Shown here: positions 11,116-21,414 of the stretch, piece by piece | Layout: every line of letters starts with the position of its first letter | Numbering within the stretch: the stretch's first letter is position 1 | Source: Pseudoips prasinana | Taxonomy: Eukaryota; Arthropoda; Insecta; Lepidoptera; Nolidae | Assembly: GCA_951640165.1 (NCBI GenBank) | Contig: OX621253.1 | Coordinates: 26,259,469-26,323,468, forward strand | Reading direction: 5' to 3' | Length of the DNA stretch: 64,000 nucleotides | Notes under the pieces: model-generated | What the model was told of the DNA's origin: nothing | The model's input: the letters and a program-made list of their open reading frames with translations, nothing else | Database searches by the model: none | Made by a program: the position numbers and the translations under genes

Positions 11116-11935
11116 CTTTCAGTTTAAAATAAAGCAATCCAGGGAATAATTTGTTGTTAAAAAAAGGTAATCCAAAACTGATTCAATAAATCGCCACCAA
11201 CCATTTAAGCAACTAAAATTTTAAAAAATTAGTTTCTTATGCCAAGTAGCTTAAAATGTCGTGGTCGTTGTCGTCTAAGTAAAGATTTAGCGTTTTATAA
11301 GATTTGTAACTTCTTTTTTTTTGGTAAATTTTATAACAAATTAAATAAACGACATTTTAATCAAATTGGGATAAATGACGAATTTGTCTAAAATTTGAGT
11401 TAGCGTGGTATAAATTGTTGGTGTCGAGATGATCGCACCCAAAAAACATCATCTTAATTTTACTGATCTACAAGTTCACAATTTTGTAACTAGATGGCGT
11501 TAATGTCGTTTCAGATAGCGGAACATAATTGGCATATCGGTTAAAATAAATAAATGCTTGAAATAAAAGGTAGTCCAAAACTGAATCAATAGATGATCGC
11601 CTAAATCTCACCCAAAATATATGCACACATCTTAATTCTACCGCTGTACAAGTTTATATTTTTGTTAGTAGATGACGTAATCATCGTTTTAGATCGCGCT
11701 ATGGTTTCGTTCACAAAATGTCGCAACCTAATCTAATGGGAGTTACCTTTGTGGAATCAATTAAGATGAATCCCAAGTATTTTTGGTCGTTTGTTAAAGC
11801 GCGTCGTAAGTCACCTGATGTCCCAGGCTGTGTTAATTACGGCCAGCTGACCTCTAATACCGGGGAAGCTATATGTAACTCTTTTTCGGAATACTTCTAC
11901 TCCACATTTTTACAACCTTCGCTAACTATAGTCTA

Positions 11936-13737
11936 AGAGACGTGGAAGATCGTCCTTCACCGATCTGATTACCAGATGAGACGTATTTTTTATCAAATAT
12001 TTTTTATAAACAAATATGCCTATAATTGCTTGCCTATCGAAAAGTGCTCATGGCTATTTTTAATTAAATTAACTTTTATCGATTTTTTTTCATCACCTTC
12101 ATACTTTTGATAACCAAATAAAATTTATTTCACTGATAGTTTTTAATACACATAATATGCCTAGGTATGCTTGCCTACTCATTTCAGTGTATAACTACCT
12201 GGCAAGCAGGTGTAAACAGGTAAGTCAAAATAGGTGACTCCATCGATCTGCTAACTTATCAAAAGTTATCTCAAATTTTAGATTATTTTATTTCAAAATT
12301 AGTCATTTAAACTTGCCTGCGAAAAATCGTACTTAAAGTACTGTTGCCAGGCTAAAAACTTTTAGAGTTTTAGCCACTTGATAGGTGCAACAGAGAAAGT
12401 AGAGCGCCCGAGGTCCGTGTGCTAGAGCAGGACACAACATAGCAGCTGCTCCCTACCTGACCGTAGAACGTATCCGAGTGCGCATGCTCGTGCACATGTG
12501 AGTGACAGAGACAGCATTTATTTACACTTGTCAGTAATTTTGAACTCCAATTTATTACAACTAATTTTGATCTCAATTTTTATATTATTTTACGCTATAC
12601 ATACTTACAGCTATGCAATAATTGAAAATAAATAATTTGCCACATCAGTAGACACACTTTGATATTTACAGTATCTTTATTACTTAGGCGGTAAGAGTGA
12701 TTTTCGAACTGCAACGTTTCCACGGTCATGGGGTTGACCCACAGATTACCAAAAGTAACCTTAAAATAAAACTGGCTATAAATTTTATATCCCAAGTTCT
12801 AAAAATCTAAGAAATTAAAAATGCCTTTTCTATCACATTAACCACCAATTAAAACATAAAATATCCCGTAACCCGAAATTTTCCTAGCGGTCCAATATTT
12901 TTTTTTATTACTGTAACTTTGTTGTAACACGTGTAATGATAACCAAGAAAATCCACCGATTCTTTGCTTAATTCAATATCTCCATACTTAAAGCAATGTT
13001 TTTTACGGAAAGCCAATTTTAAATAGCATGTTTTAAATGAATGTTCATTAAAGTCAATCATTTGTTTTTTTTCACCACACAAAAAACAATTTTTACTCAT
13101 TTTTAAAATCACAATTCTTGAAAATTAATGTTATTTAGCACGTGTTGTCACTAATAAATAATTTTCGACTCCGACTATACACGAGCATGCGCACTCGGAT
13201 ACGTTCTACAGTCAGGTAGCGAACAGCTGCTATGTTGTGTCCTGCTCTAGCACACGGACCTCGGACGCTCTACTTTTTCTGTCGCACCTATCAAGTGGCT
13301 AAAACTCTAAAAGTTTTTAGCCTGGCAACAGTACTTTAAGTACGATTTTTCGCAGGCAAGTTTAAATGACTAATTTTGAAATAAAATAATCTAAAATTTG
13401 AGATAACTTTTGATAAGTTAGCAGATCGATGGAGTCACCTATTTTGACTTACCTGTTTACACCTGCTTGCCAGGTAGTTATACACTGAAATGAGGAGGCA
13501 AGCATACCTAGGCATATTCTGTGTATTAAAAACTATCAGTGAAATAAATTTTATTTGGTTATCAAAAGTATGAAGGTGATGAAAAAAAATCGATAAAAGT
13601 TAATTTAATTAAAAATAGCCATGAGCACTTTTCGATAGGCAAGCAATTATATGCATATTTGTTTATAAAAAATATTTGATAAAAAAAACGTCTTATCTGG
13701 TTATCAGATCGGTGAAGGACGATCTTCCACGTCTCTC
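11936..13737. mobile_element. Fold-back DNA element with ~557-bp inverted arms
   Basis: The left arm (11936 to about 12492, starting AGAGACGTGGAAGATCG) is nearly an exact reverse complement of the right arm (about 13181 to 13737, ending CGATCTTCCACGTCTCT). Only scattered substitutions and small indels separate them. A ~690-bp spacer holds one small minus-strand ORF. It sits inside the LINE coding sequence, whose frame resumes on the far side. I could not settle the target duplication. Family unknown. Confidence 0.9.
12849..13112 (-). CDS. Small Cys/His-rich protein in the fold-back element spacer
   Basis: An 87-codon frame between the two long inverted arms. It shows a C-x2-C (NCFLCGEKK), then HSFKTCYLKLAFRKKHCF and GYHYTCYNKV, a spacing of Cys and His suggestive of a zinc-binding N-terminal module of a transposon-encoded protein. 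The more likely start is the second Met (MSKNCFLCG). It may be a remnant of the transposase gene or a captured host fragment. It is much too short to be a complete transposase. Not matched to a named family with confidence. Confidence 0.45.
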   Translation of the reverse strand: MILKMSKNCFLCGEKKQMIDFNEHSFKTCYLKLAFRKKHCFKYGDIELSKESVDFLGYHYTCYNKVTVIKKNIGPLGKFRVTGYFMF

Positions 13738-13912
13738 CTACTACTACATCTTCGTCGTATATCGGTCATGATTACAACACATTGTCAGACATAAATAATG
13801 TGCAGATCAGTACTAATGACGTCATTAAGATAATAAAAACCATAGATCTTACGAAATCGTCTGGACCTGACCATATTCCACCTATCTTCCTATTTAAATG
13901 TGTTAATGCTAT

Positions 13913-16073
13913 AAAATAAAAAAATAAAATAAAAAATAAAAAAGGTTTTTATTCACGTAGACTTTAAAAAAGCGCTTGTAAATAGTCAGAACATGTTTGT
14001 AGTAATATAGTTGTATACATTAGATATTATTTCTAGTAACATAGATATTTAGGTACATCTTGTATGAAAACATTTATAAAATTTATTTTATTACAGAAAT
14101 GATATTTAGCTAGCTCGTATCAAGTTATTGTCAAGAGATTATGTTTAATTATCTAGTTTAAGTCTAATATTTTTACTACATATTGCCAATGGTTCTGTCT
14201 ATATTAAAGGTATTATTATTATGACGGACCTTGTGTTAATAACGACGGTCGCGCTTTAATGCTACCACCGGATCCAATGCGCCCCAACTGAGAAGACCCA
14301 GCGAAACAAACTCAGTGGGTTCATCTACTACCGGTTTCAACACGACCCAGTTGAGACGGTCCGGCGAAACATACTCAAGCGGGCATGAACACGGGATTTG
14401 GTCCAATTAGAGTAATTATTTAGTAGGCAAACACAATATATGCTCGATCGGTTGTCTGAATGCTTATTATTTTAGATTATATTTAGGTATACAAAAGAAA
14501 AACTTCGAAACAATAACATTATTCATTTTGAGACAGAGTCAATAATTTTAAATTAAGTATATGATAGCAATCATTTACAGATAGTTCACGTAACACAGCA
14601 GATCAGTCATGTCTATATGGCTACAAGATCTCCAGCGAGCAATGTGCAGGTAGGAAGTGAGAGCCAGACGTCTTTGTCATCAATGTACTCTTTAGTGGTG
14701 TAATAACCCCTAGCCATAAGTACACGTTTAATATGTGTTTTAAAACTTGTGTCAGGCAGATCAGTAATTTGAGTAGGCAGCTTGTTATAAAACCTAATAC
14801 AATTTCCTAAAAATGATTTATTAGTTTTGCTTACTCTAAAGCCTGGCATGGCTAGTTTGTTTTTATTCCTAGTATTTATATTATGCAGTTCACTTTTCTT
14901 TTTATAATTATGAATATTTTTTCTAACAAACATTATATTCTGATATATATATTCCGATGGCACAGTAAGTATATTTATTTCTTTAAACAAATTTCGCAAA
15001 GAATCGCGACTGCCTAAACCATAAATGGCTCTGACTGCTCTTTTCTGCAATACAAAAATAGTACCTATGTCAGCCGCCGAACCCCACAGCAGAATGCCAT
15101 ACGACATAATGCTATGAAAGTACGCGAAATACACTAATCTAGCAGTTTGTTCATCTGACAATTGCCTTATTTTCCAGACAGCATAGGAAGCCGAACTTAA
15201 TTTACCTGCTAACTTTTCAATCTGAGGACCCCATTGCAATTTTGAATCAAGTGTCAATCCTAAAAATACGGTCGATGGGACTAAATCTAATATTTTCGCA
15301 TTAAGTGCAACTGTTGGTACAATTTGAGTCACATTCGGCAATGAGAACCTGATGCATTTAGTTTTCCCTGCATTTAACAAGAGATTATTTGCCGAAAACC
15401 ATTCTGATATAAAGCTGAGTGTTTTATTATGCTCAATAAGATCTTTATCCTTTCTATTTACTTTAAATATGAGCGACGTATCATCAGCGAACAAAACTAT
15501 CTCTGATACTTTCTCTACCAGATAAGGGAGATCATTTATATAAACTAGAAATAAAAATGGGCCCAATATAGACCCTGGGGCACCCCCATTTTCACAGGAT
15601 GACGTGCCGAAGTGACACCGCCTATCGAAACCATCTGTTGTCGCCCCGATATATTTATCGGGGCGACAACACAAGATCAAGAGATGTGCCAGATATTCCA
15701 TAGTACTTCAGTTTAACAACGAGCGTACGATGATCAACGCAATCGAAAGCCTTAGAGAGATCACAGAAAACTCCCAGCGCATCCTGTGATCCCTCCCAAG
15801 CCTCCAATATTGACCTAATTAATGTGCAACCTGCATCCTGAGTAGAGCGGCCCCTTGTAAACCCGAACTGCTTGTTATGCAATATCTCATTCACGTTAAA
15901 GTGCGACAACATTTGGCTGAGCATCAGCTTTTCAAATATTTTACTTAAAGCTGGCAGTATTGAGATAGGCCTATAATTCGTGGCTTTTTTTGAACAACCT
16001 GCCTTGAAAATGGGTATTATCTTACTTATTTTCATTAAATCGGGAAAGAGACCATCTCTATTACTTTGCTTTT
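13913..16073 (-). mobile_element. CR1-like LINE, minus strand, 5' truncated
   Basis: Inserted in the nested LINE. Its 3' UTR (13920-14600) is the reverse complement of 8463-9118, so it belongs to the same family as the element at 7017-9142. It retains the RT to the C-terminus and a poly(A)-rich tail (T/A run at 13913-13950 on the plus strand). The 5' boundary is at about 16073, where the host LINE frame resumes. Confidence 0.85.
14613..16073 (-). pseudogene. CR1-like reverse transcriptase pseudogene
   Basis: Minus-strand frame 16073-15655 carries SKIIPIFKAGCSKKATNYRP, KQFGFTRGRSTQDA and DLSKAFDCVDHRTL. Frame 15701-14613 carries GSILGPFLFLVYINDLPYLV, the catalytic IVLFADDTSLIFK, FLGLTLDSKLQWG and the C-terminal GNCIRFYNKLP. 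The frames are disjointed around 15590-15700, where the segment between the two RT blocks is scrambled (the QGS of the usual VPQGS box reads PGS). Together with ORF1 at 7094-8323 it shows both halves of this LINE family. Confidence 0.85.
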
Positions 16074-17918
16074 TAATAAGTCGTTTCATGAATGCACAAT
16101 GCCAGCTTTGTGGCAGAGCGCATTCATTACACCCGTACACAAAAAAGGTTCTAGGTCTGACGTCACTAACTATAGACCAGTATCTAAGCTATGCGTCGTG
16201 GCTAAGATCTTCGAAAAGATTGTGTACACCCAATTATATGACGCCATTATACATAGTTTTAGTGATGTTCAGCACGGTTTCTTAAAAAGGCGCTCCACGA
16301 CATCGAACCTATTGCTTCTTAACGAGTTCATATCTGAAAATATGGGTAAAAGTAAGCAAGTCGATGTCGTTTACACTGACTACAGCAAGTGTTTTGACAG
16401 GATTGACCACAACAGACAAATTTTAAAATTACAACTCATGGGAATACGTGGGGACCTGCTCAGATGCCTATCTTCTTACATAACCAATCGCTCTCAGACG
16501 GTTGTGATCAATAACTATATATCCAGTTGGGTAACGGTTCCTAGTGGTGTTCCTCAAGGTTCTATTCTGGGACCACTGTTGTTTTTGATCTTTGTGAACG
16601 ACATCGACAAATGCTTACACCATTCTCACCTTTTATGTTTTGCCGATGATATGAAAGTTTATAAGGCTATCTCATCTCAAAAGGACGTCGATGAGCTCCA
16701 ATCTGACTTAGACCGATTGGGTGAGTACTGCACACTCAATAAACTGGAACTAAACCCCCTCAAGTGTACATTAACAACGTATAGCAGGAAAAAGAACAAT
16801 ATCCTTTCTGAATATACCCTTAAGGGTTATAAGCTTTTGAACTATACGCGATTTAGGTGTGACACACGATTCCAAGTTACTATTTGACGAACATGTTAAT
16901 AATATTGTGAAAAAAGCATCCCAGGCCTTAGGTTTTGTTATGAGGATATCAGGTAACTTTAAAGAGGCAAAAACATACAAAATCTTATACTGTACTTTTG
17001 TGCGCAGCATACTTGAGTATGCTAGCCAAGTGTGGAATCCTCATTACAATACATATATATCTCGGATCGAAAATGTACAGAAAAAATTTATTAAATATTT
17101 GTGCTATCGCATTAAATATCCATATAGATCCGAAAGCTACTTGGAATTATGTGCCAAGTTTCATATTTTGCCCCTAGCTAATCGTCGTGAAATAGCTGAT
17201 TCAACATATCTTTTTCGTATTATATCTGGTGACATTGATTGTTCTGACTTACTGAACAAAGTCTCATTAAATATTCCATCAAAGGCCGTGAGACATCATA
17301 AAACATTTCATCTTCCTTTAGTATCAACAAACTATTGTCAAAATGCATTCCTATGGCGAACAAGCAATTTGTTACATAAACAAATAAAATCTTTTAATTT
17401 TGACATATTTGTCAATAAAACTGAAACAGTGAGACGGGTACTCAGCCTAGACTTTTTCTCTAAATTTAACACTTAGACTATAATAAATTAATTTTAAGCT
17501 GATCACATATGTATAACATATACCACTGTCTATTGGCCTTCTATTACTATTGATAGCTTTTTATAACTGTTTTTATGTGCTGTTGGTCTTCCTTAATATT
17601 AAATAAATAAATAAAAAAAAAAAAAAATGCATCGTTGATTATTATTTTACTTTATTTAACTTACTTAAGGACAATTGATATGTATTCTTTGATTTTTGCT
17701 TGATGATATCGGGTCCTTTTTGTAAATAACAGTAGCAAAGTAGTCTTTCATTTATTTCTTAGTAAGGTTATTTATAGGTTAGGTTTTATTCAATTTATAT
17801 TGCTTATTTGTTTTAAAAGTTATATTTTTTAGATTAAGCTAGAAGTAAGTAGTTACATTGGTCATCATTCAAAATTGTCGCGGACAAAGTCGCGGGCACC
17901 AGCTAGTATGTTATAATC

Positions 17919-18488
17919 ATAAATGGCCGGGGCAAATACAGAAAATTGTTAACAAAAGTAACAAAACAATACATAAATAGTTTCTTATATAATTATTCAT
18001 TCTTATAAACAGGTAGGTACTTAAGTTTCACAAGGTTTCCAGAGTTACTATAAATAGTAACGTCAATATTTATATGAACTAGTATAATGCAATAAACTTA
18101 ATTTTTTCCTTTTTATGATCTTGGACATGCCAAGTCTCTATTTCCCACATATTCTTTGGATGTATGCATTATTCTATCTATTATGAATTTGTTTCTATCC
18201 CATTCAAATCAAAGCTAAGCACACTTCTATTATTTGTATTGTTGTCTGTATAACATACAGTTCCTAAAATAATGTTAAAAATTAATTACCGCAGATATAA
18301 CTTAGATTTAACATGCTAGAAATAGGCACAGTGGATTGCAATTAATTAAATAATATAATAGGGGATACAATGGGAAGTGAAGGTTAATAAAGGTGCCTGA
18401 TCTTAAAACCGAATTAGTCGTGTAAAGACAGAAATTAAGGAAAACGTAGGAATTTAAAAAAAGTGTATAACATGTACAGTTGACTTAC
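17919..18488. other. Intron 1 remnant of the duplicated gene, copy A
   Basis: Non-coding sequence nearly identical to 58771-59342 in copy B. It lies between exons 1 and 2 of the minus-strand gene. No separate feature is recognised in it. Confidence 0.6.
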
Positions 18489-18583
18489 CGATTCTTCTCC
18501 AGAGGAAAATTTGAGTAAATACGCCCGCCACCCTTGTGCTTTTCCTGGGCACAAATTTTACAGAATCTGTGATTGCCCCCCAT
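18489..18583 (-). pseudogene. Exon 1 of duplicated minus-strand gene, copy A
   Basis: The ATG at 18583-18581 opens 31 codons (MGGNHRFCKICAQEKHKGGG, then RIYSNFPLEKN) and two bases before a consensus donor GTAAGT. Compared with copy B it lacks one codon (CAQ versus CGAQ) and has Phe/Lys for Ile/Glu. The C-x2-C with a following FPL recalls the start of THAP-like zinc fingers, but the continuation into exon 2 does not support a THAP fold. The upstream open frame to 18715 is probably 5' UTR. Because exon 2's acceptor is mutated in this copy, I call it a pseudogene. Confidence 0.6.
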
Positions 18584-18815
18584 GGTGTAGCACAAAAATA
18601 TCAAAGAGTCCTTTCTCACACAAGAAATCACAAAACTAAATAAACACTCAAACACACCGAAAGAGTCTAGGGCGCTTATTTGAGCAATCTCACTGAAACG
18701 CAGATTCTCATACATAATACGGAGGAGCCTAAACTCAACTCAACGTAATTTATGATAAAAACGCAATATTTTCAGTGAATAAAATAATATATATATATAG
18801 AAGAAAAACATGAAC

Positions 18816-19823
18816 AACAATGTAAGAAAAATGTCGGCCATGTTGTGCAAAAATTTTTCTTTCAGTGTTTCCACTAACATCATGATGCTATACGATACGA
18901 CGCTTATTAATTATATTAAATTAATAAGTATTGTTATGTATCTTTTATAAAAAGATATACTGGGTTGAAAATAATAAATATTCATGCAATGCTATGATAC
19001 TATATTGCTTATAATTGTAACAATTATCAAGGCCCTATATTAATTGTTTTCTTCTAAGTCAAATGTCTTAAGTATCTGGCTACTATCTCGAAATGCTACG
19101 AACAATTTTTGCTTTGTATGGAAGTGAGGACCCACTGCTCGCGCTGCCCATGACAAGACGTTGTGTGTGCTTGATGTGACGTGCACTCACAAGTACTCAT
19201 TAAGTAATGATGCCATATTAAATAATAATTATTTATTTATATTACATTTACAATTATTCTCCTCATTAGCCGATTCTATCCTAAGTAATTTTATATCTAA
19301 TTCAACTTGTTCTGCCTTCTTATCATTATATTTTTTGCAGCCATGTTTAACTGATGTCGGCTGTCATCATTCTTTTCTTTTTTTTTCTGAAAAGCATTAT
19401 TATTTATTAGCATTTATAATTATTTATTAGCACTTAGACAGTGACAATATTTTTACATCATTATGTAAAATATTGTCACTGTTAGGTATTCCTAATGATT
19501 AATTCTAACTATGTTATGAGAACGATTTGGCATGACAAATAAAATTTTTGTGGCTATATCAGCTTTTCGTTTTTGCCCTGAAATTATAAATAATGTATAG
19601 TAGGTAGGTAACTATAAACAGATTAAGACTACACGGTTGTACTATGAGTACCTATAAGACAAATAAACCACACCACAATGTGCTACCCCAAGATATTCTT
19701 AAATCTTAGTGATTAATTTAACAATTACAAAAATCCAATTAATTTAATATCAAATCGTGCCACAAAACAAAACAATAAGTATTATACCTCCACTCGTAGG
19801 TGTCATAATCATCTCATTAGCAC
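18816..19823. other. No recognised gene; AT-rich spacer with one hairpin
   Basis: I see no coding signal. The only structure is an inverted repeat at 19439-19482 (CAGTGACAATATTTTTACA against its near complement, 6-base loop). The short plus-strand frame at 19161-19430 has no recognisable motif. Confidence 0.5.
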
Positions 19824-20009
19824 CTAGGTTTTATCAAGTATCTCAGTAGTAATACTTTCACCTCCATCACCATACTCGTCTAAAAGTTCCACCACAATAT
19901 AGGTATGACCTACACCACCAAAAAAAACACACTGCATGTTGACCCCAACTAGGATTCCACTTTGCTCAGTTTCATCAGAGGGTTTGAAGTCAGGCTTTCC
20001 TCCACCAGC
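19824..20009 (-). pseudogene. 3' exon of a Myb/SANT-like (zeste-like) DNA-binding protein gene
   Basis: After an acceptor (TTTTGTTTAG) the minus strand is open for 61 codons to a TAG: AGGGKPDFKPSDETEQSG, then LLDEYGDGGESITTEILDKT. The 'TGGGxP-x-PSDE' motif directly follows the trihelix in many insect Myb/SANT-like proteins. The trihelix itself is found at 21095-21345 on the same strand. The intervening intron contains two LINE tails. The upstream exon is frameshifted, so the gene is broken. Role if intact: sequence-specific DNA binding, possibly encoded by a transposon. Confidence 0.5.
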
Positions 20010-20404
20010 CTAAACAAAAACAACATAATATTTTAGTATTTGTTACCACTATATTAATTTAAATGTTTCATTTCAATCCATAATATTTCAGAAAAAAAAA
20101 CGATTATATTGATTGGAAAAACTACACTAATAAATTGACAAGAATAACAAATATTTCATAACCATTTCCCAATTTCTTACTAGACCCCGGCATGAGGCAT
20201 TCATGGCAGCACGATTGAAGTATGGGATCACGAATTGCTACTCTATTCTGGTACTCGGCATAGGATTATCTCGATTGAAGATCTTGAGAAAATTCCGGCA
20301 GTGGCAACGCAAAGCGAGACATATAGTATTATTAGTATTTAAACAAATATAAGTATATATTTATGTTACTTGTACATAATAAGTACATAACGTTGAACAA
20401 TTTA

Positions 20405-20576
20405 TTCACATGATAGTACACTTGCCACTACCGCCTTTTCTGACTTACTGTTTCTTGTCCACCCAACGGTTGTCTGGAAGAGATCGCTACAAAGCGATAA
20501 GACCGCCGATTGTACCTGTATTTGTTATATTAAGATAATGTTTTGTATTTTCTGGCGCAATAAAGTATACTCTATC
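20405..20576 (+). repeat. LINE 3' end ('GGAAGAGATCGCT...GACCGCC' type)
   Basis: Contains GGAAGAGATCGCTACAAAGC, GATAAGACCGCC and a GCAATAAAGTATACTC polyadenylation-like end. This is a widely dispersed lepidopteran non-LTR 3' terminus. A second copy lies 470 bp downstream. No coding sequence is attached. Confidence 0.75.
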
Positions 20577-20894
20577 TATGTATCTAAAAGGAGTTCAACC
20601 TCATTTGGTGATGGTGAGAGACACTTATAGTAATATCCACGGGAATATTTGCAAAAAAGCAGCTAAAAAGCTGGTTCGTCAGTCAGTAATAGTATCTTCA
20701 ATGTTATTGATGACTCCTATTACAGTATGTACATATAATGTATGTATATGATTATATGTAGTTTATGGCATCAGTATATATCTAGTATATTATTTATAAA
20801 TATTTTAATGTACGTAGTAGAATGCATATTAGAATGTATTTTATTTTTTAGTAAGTATGTAGTATCTACCCATGAGTATCTTTATTTTAACACT

Positions 20895-21068
20895 CTGTGC
20901 ACCGGCAACTACCTACCTGTGACTGTATCCTTTTTCCTGTTTCCTAAGTAGAGACTGGAAGAGATCACATTTTAGTGATAAGACCGCCATTTGTACTGTT
21001 CTCTCTAATGTGCATTGTACTTGTATTGATTAATGTTTTTGGTTTACAATAAAGAGTTTAATAAATAA
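20895..21068 (+). repeat. Second LINE 3' end of the same family
   Basis: Reads GGAAGAGATCACATTTTAG, GATAAGACCGCC and then TTTACAATAAAGAGTTTAA with an AATAAATAAA tail. It matches the copy at 20405-20576 and lies in the intron between the two Myb/SANT-like exons. Confidence 0.75.
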
Positions 21069-21094
21069 ACCAAGGATATATTTTTACCTACCTT

Positions 21095-21345
21095 TAGATT
21101 ATTCATCCTTATTTGTTAGGCTCTTTTACGAGCTGTCTTTTTTAAGGTGTCACACTTTGATTTTAGCCGGTCTTTCTTCTGGGGATAGATCCGTTACTGG
21201 CATTGAAGGCAGCTGTTAATGAAACCCATGCCTCATCTTTGAGCTTGTTTGTCGAGGCATTCGTCTCCTTGTTAGTAATAATTTTATTTGTCTCTATTAA
21301 CTCCACAAGACAATGGATTTCATCTAAGCCATGACCAAGGCTTTA
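21095..21345 (-). pseudogene. Trihelix exon of the Myb/SANT-like protein (frameshifted)
   Basis: On the minus strand: HGLDEIHCLVELIETNK, TNKLKDEAWVSLTAAFNA and then, after a one-base frame change near 21175, RLKSKCDTLKKTARKRA. This order (x-L-V-E-L-I, T-N-K-x-K-x-x-A-W, F-N, then L-K-x-K-W/C-x-x-L-K-K) is the Myb/SANT-like trihelix used by zeste-type and MSANTD-type proteins. The third-helix Trp is Cys here. The exon ends near a GTAGGT donor-like site, and the continuation is 19824-20009. One frameshift plus a stop after KRA make it a pseudogene. Confidence 0.55.
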
Positions 21346-21414
21346 TTTTTCTGTGAAAGAAAATAACACGGCTCATGTACTGTAATACAATAATGGGTAG
21401 TGGGTCGTCTTATA

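Larger units (their letters stand above)
11718..17476 (+). pseudogene. Reverse transcriptase of the nested LINE (three fragments)
   Basis: Fragment 1 (11718-11935) reads KYFWSFVKARRKSP and FSEYFYSTFLQPS. Fragment 2 (13738-13912) resumes with DVIKIIKTIDLTKSSGPDHI. Fragment 3 (16074-17476) continues with ECTMPALWQSAFITPVHKKG, NYRPVSKL, DYSKCFDRIDH, VPQGSILGPLLFLIFVND and the catalytic LLCFADDMKVYKA. Near 16850 a frameshift separates the palm/thumb from the C-terminal domain (YASQVWNPHY..., ending 17476). The FADD box is intact. It is dead because of the two insertions, the frameshift and the missing 5' end. Confidence 0.85.
11710..17627 (+). mobile_element. Jockey/CR1-group LINE nested in the Helitron, split by two insertions
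   Basis: Coding fragments at 11718-11935, 13738-13912 and 16074-17476 read in order as one LINE ORF2 (pre-RT segment, start of RT, then RT to C-terminus). It is followed by a 3' UTR and an AATAAATAAATAAAAAAA tail at about 17600-17627. The interruptions are a fold-back element (11936-13737) and a minus-strand CR1-like LINE (13913-16073). The element is 5' truncated before any endonuclease. Confidence 0.8.
10478..17906 (+). mobile_element. Helitron, 7.4 kb with nested insertions
   Basis: It begins TCTATATAAATAAAAAGAC after an A and ends GCACCAGCTAG before a T, preceded by a GTCGCGG/AAGTCGCGGGC palindromic stretch. These are the 5'-TC and 3'-CTAG ends and A/T target of a Helitron. Copy B joins the flanks near 58771 without it. 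No Rep/helicase is visible. Its own body is about 1.5 kb (10478-11710 and 17628-17906), the rest being nested LINEs and a fold-back element. Confidence 0.8.
1235..18815. repeat. Segmental duplication, copy A
   Basis: Blocks at 1235-1281, 3437-3988, 6857-7016, 9143-10477 and 17919-18815 align in order and orientation with copy B at 51361-59665. They are separated by insertions that B lacks: an RTE at 1282-3436, a CR1-like LINE at 7017-9142 and a Helitron at 10478-17906. Because B gives the empty sites, insertion boundaries can be read directly. The shared core holds tRNA-like SINE sequence, a LINE C-terminal fragment, an RTE tail and two exons of a minus-strand gene. Confidence 0.9.

Noticed and set aside
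18489..18583. THAP zinc finger assignment for exon 1
   Set aside because: C-x2-C and FPL fit a THAP start, but exon 2 lacks the conserved Trp and C-x2-H/HF region, so I leave the protein unnamed.
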